A program made the translations under genes and the position numbers. The notes below the pieces were generated by a model. It was given only the letters and a program-made list of their open reading frames with translations, searched no databases and was not told the origin of the DNA. From the NCBI RefSeq assembly GCF_040605455.1, contig NZ_JBEXCV010000172.1, forward strand, positions 1-17,369: a DNA stretch of 17,369 nt, given 5' to 3'. The number at the start of each line of letters is the position of its first letter. The stretch's first letter is position 1. This document shows positions 14,028-17,369 of the stretch, one piece after another. This stretch comes from Embleya sp040605455. Lineage in GTDB: Bacteria > Actinomycetota > Actinomycetes > Streptomycetales > Streptomycetaceae.

Positions 14028-14034
14028 CCGTCCC

Positions 14035-14063
14035 CGGGACCGGGCCCGCGCGGCCCGGTCCCG
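14035..14063 (+). terminator. Terminator of the P450-ferredoxin operon
   Basis: A perfect 12-bp stem CGGGACCGGGCC/GGCCCGGTCCCG with loop CGCGC begins 7 bases after the ferredoxin stop. It is one of the clearest hairpins in the window. Confidence 0.7.
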
Positions 14064-14137
14064 CCGCTGCGCAGCAACCCGCGATACGGGTCGCCCCGGC
14101 ATCGTCAAAGAATTGTTGCCGCTTCGAGGAGGGACAC

Positions 14138-14371
14138 GTGACCCGGTTCCGAACCCGGGCGCCCGCGGCCGTTGGGCCGTTCCCGGCCCCGGCCCGCCCT
14201 CGGGCGGGTGGGCGGCGCCGTCACGCATGCGCGTACCCGGGCGGGACGGCGGCGCCGGGCCGGCACGGGCCGTGGGAGGGCGTGGTGGGAGTGACACAAA
14301 GGCAGTCGATCGGATGGTGTGCCGGCATACGCCGTTGCGGCCGACGGCGGGGACTCGTTGTTCCGTCATGA
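14138..14371 (+). CDS. Hypothetical small Arg-rich ORF coupled to the next ORF
   Basis: A 77-codon ORF starts at GTG 14138 behind an excellent ribosome binding site, GAGGAGGG, with about 5 bases spacing. Its TGA overlaps the ATG of the next small ORF (ATGA, 14368-14371). The product would be Arg/Gly/Pro-rich and basic (RPRAGGRRRHACAYPGG), with no recognisable domain. Against it being real: third codon positions are less strongly G/C than in the neighbouring genes, and the middle is low complexity. The ribosome binding site and overlap argue for it. It could act as a translated leader for the downstream ORF. Confidence 0.35.
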   Translation: MTRFRTRAPAAVGPFPAPARPRAGGRRRHACAYPGGTAAPGRHGPWEGVVGVTQRQSIGWCAGIRRCGRRRGLVVPS

Positions 14372-14601
14372 CCACATCCGCGTCGCTCGACGAGGCATTG
14401 GGCACACTCGCCACAGCGATCGAGGACATCCTCGACCTCCTCGCCCCCACCCCCTCGGCCGCGCCCGCTCCCCAGCGGGCGCCCACTCGCCCCAGGTCCG
14501 ACCCCGACGCCCCCGAGCAGGCCGTACCGGTGCTGCACCTGGACCCCGGAATCGACCCCGATGCCCTCGTCCAGGCCCTCCGACACGCCCTGCACCGATA
14601 G
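14368..14601 (+). CDS. Hypothetical small protein
   Basis: A 77-residue ORF from ATG 14368. The N-terminal third is an amphipathic helix (SLDEALGTLATAIEDILDLL), followed by a Pro/Ala-rich linker and a second short helix (GIDPDALVQALRHALHR). Codon use is typical of real genes here, with a strong C/G bias in third positions. A bulged hairpin 21 bases beyond the stop would terminate it. The start lacks its own strong ribosome binding site and overlaps the preceding small ORF by ATGA, so translation may be coupled. I do not recognise a family. The two-helix plus linker build would suit a small adaptor or interaction protein, which is inference only. Confidence 0.5.
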   Translation: MTTSASLDEALGTLATAIEDILDLLAPTPSAAPAPQRAPTRPRSDPDAPEQAVPVLHLDPGIDPDALVQALRHALHR

Positions 14602-14622
14602 CCTGCGGGTGCCGACATCACG

Positions 14623-14655
14623 CCTGCGCGGCATGCAACATGCCGCACGCGCAGG
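14623..14655 (+). terminator. Bulged hairpin after the small hypothetical gene
   Basis: CCTGCGCGGCATG (14623-14635) pairs with CATGCC and GCGCAGG on the 3' side (14639-14655), giving 13 bp with a 4-base bulge and a CAA loop. It starts 21 bases after the stop at 14601 and is followed by CTCTT. Confidence 0.45.
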
Positions 14656-14863
14656 GCTCTTGGCGGCATCGGTGGACGAACCCTCGATCTCGGCCGTCGC
14701 CGGGGAACCGTGGATGCCGACGCCGTCTCGCGGATTCCCGTGCCCGGGAGCCGAGTTCGCGTGTGCCGGCGAGGTCCGCGCGGCGGCGCCGCTCGTCGGA
14801 GCGCGTACCGATCGGTCGGCGGTCGCGGATCCCCTCGACGAGTGACCGCGAACAGCCGGCGAG

Positions 14864-16123
14864 TCAGCCGAGAAGCGCCGACGACGAAGTCGCCTGCCTC
14901 GCAGGCTCGGGTTCGGGGCGCGCGGCCACGAGCAGGAAGGCCACGCCGAAGGCCACGTAGCAGGACGAACGCAGCAGTTCGAAGCCGGTCAGGTGCCATT
15001 CCTGACCGGGCAGGTGCGGTACGGACCAGACCAGGAAGCTCGGGAAAACGATCAGGCCCGCGGACAACAGCGTCTCGGCCCGCACGTGCGGGCCCCGCAG
15101 CCTCGCCCACAGCAGGATCGCGATCGGCACACACCACACCCAGTGGTGGCTCCAGGAGATGGGACTGGCGAGCAGCCCGGCCACCGCGGCCGCGGGCAGC
15201 CCCCACGCGTCCCCGCGCCGACGGTGCGCGATCACGGCGCACATCATGCCGAGCACGCCCACCGCGACGATGGTCGCCGTCCCGCCGATGCCGGGATCGA
15301 ACAGCCGGGTCACCCGGGTGACCAGCCCGCGCACCGACTGATTGGCGGCGTTCTCCACCCGCCCGACCCGCTCGGGGGTGAACACCAGGTCGGTCCAGAA
15401 TCGCCGAGTGGCCCCGGGCAGGATCGCGGCCGAGAAGACCACCGTCCCGACCGCGGTGGCGATGGCGGTGAGCGCCTCGCGGCGACGTCCGGTGAGCAGC
15501 AGGTAGACGATGAAGACCGCCGGGGTGACCTTGATCCCGGCCACCAGCCCCAGACCCACCCCGCGCAGGGGCGCGCCGGGCGGGCGACCGAAGTCCCACA
15601 GCACCACGGCCAGCACCGCGAGGTTGACCTGCCCGTAGCGCATCGTGGTGAACACCGGCTCGAACCAGAGGGCGAAGGTGGTCGCGGCCGGAACCACCCA
15701 CGGACCCAGGCGGATCCCGTCCGGGTCCGCCAGGCGCATCGATAGCCAAACCACGATCGCCACGAGCAGCAGGTTCACGGCCACGCCCGATCCGAGCAGC
15801 AGACCCTCGGGCAGGTAGGTCAGCGGGACGAACAACAGCGCGGCGAACGGCGGATAGGTCGCCCTGAGGCCGTGCGGCGTGTCGAGCGGGCCGTACAGGT
15901 CGATCCCGTCGCGTACGGCCAGCCCCTCGGCGCGGTAGACCACCAGGTCGACCATCGAGGGGTGGCTCAGGTGTCGCACGAGCAGGTAGACGCCGATCGA
16001 CACGGCGCAGGCGAGCGTCCAGAGCCACATCCGGCGCGCGGCCGGCGATCCGTCCGGGGCGTCGCCGAGAGCGCCCCGTCGCCGCACGCGGGATCGGCCG
16101 CCGAAGCCGGTGGGGCGTCTCAT
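14864..16123 (-). CDS. GT87 family membrane mannosyltransferase (DUF2029, PimE-like)
   Basis: This is a 419-residue integral membrane glycosyltransferase of family GT87. Characterised actinobacterial members such as PimE transfer mannose from polyprenyl-phosphate-mannose to phosphatidylinositol mannosides or related lipoglycans on the outer face of the membrane. After a basic N-terminus and a first span (about 32-50) comes MVDLVVYRAEGLAVRDGIDLYG. Asp59 is the expected catalytic acid, and TYPPFAALLFVPL follows. About nine further hydrophobic helices alternate with loops, including LGLVAGIKVTPAVFIVYLLL and SPISWSHHWVW, both conserved in the family. ATG 16123 has no clear ribosome binding site; the first about 30 residues are Arg-rich and may not be needed. 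No neighbouring cell-envelope genes are present, so the acceptor is unknown. Confidence 0.9.
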   Translation of the reverse strand: MRRPTGFGGRSRVRRRGALGDAPDGSPAARRMWLWTLACAVSIGVYLLVRHLSHPSMVDLVVYRAEGLAVRDGIDLYGPLDTPHGLRATYPPFAALLFVPLTYLPEGLLLGSGVAVNLLLVAIVVWLSMRLADPDGIRLGPWVVPAATTFALWFEPVFTTMRYGQVNLAVLAVVLWDFGRPPGAPLRGVGLGLVAGIKVTPAVFIVYLLLTGRRREALTAIATAVGTVVFSAAILPGATRRFWTDLVFTPERVGRVENAANQSVRGLVTRVTRLFDPGIGGTATIVAVGVLGMMCAVIAHRRRGDAWGLPAAAVAGLLASPISWSHHWVWCVPIAILLWARLRGPHVRAETLLSAGLIVFPSFLVWSVPHLPGQEWHLTGFELLRSSCYVAFGVAFLLVAARPEPEPARQATSSSALLG

Positions 16124-16272
16124 ACGACGACGCTAACCCGCGCGCCCGTCCGTTCCCGGCGCTTGTGATAGGGCCATCAAGGTGGTGTCGGGCGCACGGC
16201 CCGCGCCGCCGGCCGGGCCGGCGGGGTGAGACACGCACCCGGCCGGCCCGGGCGATACCCAACGGGCAGACC
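16124..16272. other. Intergenic region upstream of the GT87 gene, with hairpin
   Basis: Short divergent gap between the GT87 start and the serine-hydrolase remnant. An 8-bp stem CCGCCGGC/GCCGGCGG with loop CGG lies at 16206-16224. I see no clear promoter elements and no N-terminal half for the hydrolase remnant. Confidence 0.35.
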
Positions 16273-16692
16273 GACTCGACCCACGCACACGCCTACGGCG
16301 ACCGCCGACCCGACGGGCAACGCCCGGACCTGACCGCGGCGATGCGTGGCGCCGGGCTCGGCGGCGGTGGCGCCTTCGCCACCGCCCCCGACCTGCTCCG
16401 CTTCGCCCTCGCCCTGCACGAGGGCACGCTCCTTGGCGACGCGTACACCGAGCTGATGCTCGGTGGGAAGGTCCCGTTCGGCATGGGCATGGCCGCCTAC
16501 GGCACGCTCACCTCGATCGCCCGCGGCCGGCGCAGGATCGGGCACGGCAGCGCCGACCCGGGCATCACCGCGAACCTCTACACGTATCCCGACGTGGCCT
16601 GGGTGGCCCTGTTCGTCGCCAACCAGTCCCTCACCGACCTGCGCTCGCTCATCGAACCGCCCGACCGGCCGATCACCGCCAGCGGCCGCTGA
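16273..16692 (+). pseudogene. C-terminal remnant of a beta-lactamase-fold serine hydrolase
   Basis: About 140 codons match the C-terminal part of class C beta-lactamase/DD-peptidase-like esterases: GAGLGGGGAFATAPDLLRFA (the S/A-G-G typical loop and helix), LMLGGKVPFGMGM, then RRRIGHGSADPGITANLYTY, the HGG-type third active-site motif, and VAWVALFVANQ. The SxxK nucleophile and YxN motifs, normally some 200 residues upstream, are missing; the preceding DNA shows no such sequence in any plus frame back to the GT87 start. An ATG at 16165 opens the frame formally, but codons between it and 16273 look non-coding. This is a 5'-truncated gene with no catalytic residues. Confidence 0.75.
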
Positions 16693-16870
16693 CCACGCGG
16701 TCGATCGCCCGGCCGCTCCGCGGCCCCGAACGACTCTGACACGCCGCCAAGCGGCAAACGGGTGAGGGTCGGCGTCGTCGGGCCGGTCGTGTTGTTCCCT
16801 GGTGGGGCACCCCCGTGCACGACGTGCGGAGCACGCGCACGCCTTCCGCTCATCCGTCCAGGAGGCCCCC

Positions 16871-17197
16871 GTGACCATCGCCCCCGGCAAGCTCTCCGAA
16901 CCGGCGGTAGGCGCGTTCGTCGCCGCCGTCAACGCGCGCGACAAGGACGCCTTCGCCGCGCTCCTCACCCCGGACGCGACGATGTCCGACGACGGCTCGG
17001 ACCGCGATCTGCAGGACTGGGCGGATCGGGAGATCTTCTCCTCCAACGGCCACATGGAAGTGGTGACCGAGTCCGACGGCGGGCGCACCCTGGTCGTGAG
17101 CTACCGCAACGACACGTGGGGCGAGATGCGCACCGCCTGGCGGTTCACCGTCACCCCCGACGGCCGCATCAGCCGCTTCGAAACGGGCCAGGCCTAG
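16871..17197 (+). CDS. SnoaL/NTF2-like small protein
   Basis: A 108-residue single-domain NTF2/SnoaL-like protein, unrelated in detail to the one at 10922-11329. GTG 16871 has an ideal AGGAGG ribosome binding site 5 bases upstream, so the in-frame codons from 16802 are excluded. The fold can be followed as helix AVGAFVAAVNARDKDAFAAL, strand TPDATMSDDG, DLQDWADREIF (the helix bearing the conserved acidic/aromatic residues), and strands MEVVTESDGGRTLVVSYRND, TAWRFTVTPDGRISRFETG. Families like this are often annotated as nuclear transport factor 2 or ketosteroid-isomerase-like proteins, with varied and mostly unknown functions. It is cytoplasmic and monocistronic, after the truncated serine hydrolase. 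Gene reality is nearly certain; the role is unknown. Confidence 0.9.
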   Translation: MTIAPGKLSEPAVGAFVAAVNARDKDAFAALLTPDATMSDDGSDRDLQDWADREIFSSNGHMEVVTESDGGRTLVVSYRNDTWGEMRTAWRFTVTPDGRISRFETGQA

Positions 17198-17289
17198 ACC
17201 TCCGCCCCCGAAGCCGATCAACCGTCCAGGACCGGACCACGGCGTAGGCGGCGCCTGGGCCTCGATCGACGCGACCGGTCGCGCGCGGT

Positions 17290-17305
17290 CGACGCCCGGG
17301 CGTCG
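17290..17305. repeat. 16-bp perfect palindrome near the right end
   Basis: CGACGCCCGGGCGTCG reads the same on both strands. It is 93 bases after the second SnoaL-like gene. A further 12-bp palindrome GCCGGATCCGGC lies at 17343-17354, with a second CGGATCCGG copy just after it. They may be terminator or protein-binding sites, or chance in such GC-rich DNA. Confidence 0.3.
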
Positions 17306-17369
17306 GCGCATCCGCATCCGCAGCACACCACGCGGCGTCGTCGCCGGATCCGGCGTCGGATCCGGTGAC

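Noticed and set aside
14140..14162. tRNA T-arm-like sequence (CCGGTTCCGAACCCGG)
   Set aside because: The loop is not of tRNA length, and no acceptor, D or anticodon arm or CCA end can be placed around it.
13641..16262. Very long open frame (about 870 codons) on the minus strand across the P450 end, ferredoxin and GT87 gene
   Set aside because: It lies antisense to the P450 and ferredoxin and out of frame with GT87; composition is Arg/Pro/Gly-rich with no domain, as expected from GC-rich noncoding frames.
16165..16272. N-terminal part of a full serine hydrolase before the remnant
   Set aside because: The codons are Arg/Pro-rich and lack SxxK or any fold signature; treated as noncoding.
1..17369. 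CRISPR array, insertion sequence or attachment sites
   Set aside because: No regularly spaced repeats, no transposase or integrase frames, and no tRNA-flanked direct repeats were seen on either strand.

Overview
The window is very GC-rich, with G or C dominating third codon positions, GTG and TTG starts, and typical actinobacterial families (NarL-type histidine kinase, Ser/Thr kinase with PQQ repeats, CYP105-like P450 with a 3Fe-4S ferredoxin, CmcI-like methyltransferase, SnoaL-like proteins, GT87 mannosyltransferase). This suggests a Streptomyces, Embleya or Kitasatospora type organism. No rRNA, tRNA, CRISPR array, transposase or integrase was seen.

Layout from left to right. Positions 1-1227 (minus) hold most of a PLP-dependent decarboxylase homologue whose active site looks destroyed. 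A plus-strand orphan sensor kinase follows (1695-2942), with a hairpin after it, then the frameshifted wreck of a Ser/Thr kinase/PQQ-propeller gene (about 3003-3735, minus). Next are an intact FAD-binding dehydrogenase (3835-5508), an unsignalled endolysin-like protein with a peptidoglycan-binding tail (5968-6771), and a D-aminoacylase-type amidohydrolase (7124-8617). The C-terminal stub of a second histidine kinase lies at 8715-8880 (minus).

The middle part is mainly minus strand: a CmcI-like methyltransferase with an unclear start (9346-10149), a MerR regulator (10233-10613) with a MerR-type palindrome upstream, a SnoaL-like protein (10922-11329), the C-terminal remnant of an MFS permease (about 11528-11764) and a TetR regulator (11792-12445). 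Divergent from TetR is a P450-ferredoxin operon (12595-14027). The TetR-P450 gap carries two similar 19-bp inverted repeats 43 bp apart. One or two small ORFs follow (14138-14601), then a minus-strand GT87 membrane mannosyltransferase (14864-16123), the C-terminal half of a beta-lactamase-fold serine hydrolase (about 16273-16692) and a second SnoaL-like protein (16871-17197).

How the genes work together: the only clear functional unit is TetR, P450 and ferredoxin, a translationally coupled monooxygenase operon with probable local repression. The other intact genes look like single accessory enzymes. At least four recognisable gene remnants, plus a decarboxylase with a damaged active site, lie among them, so the region reads as accessory DNA undergoing decay. 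I did not find a clearly novel multi-gene system. The most unusual items are the lysine-less decarboxylase, the two-operator TetR/P450 control region, the apparently orphaned MerR operator and the coupled small ORFs after the ferredoxin terminator.
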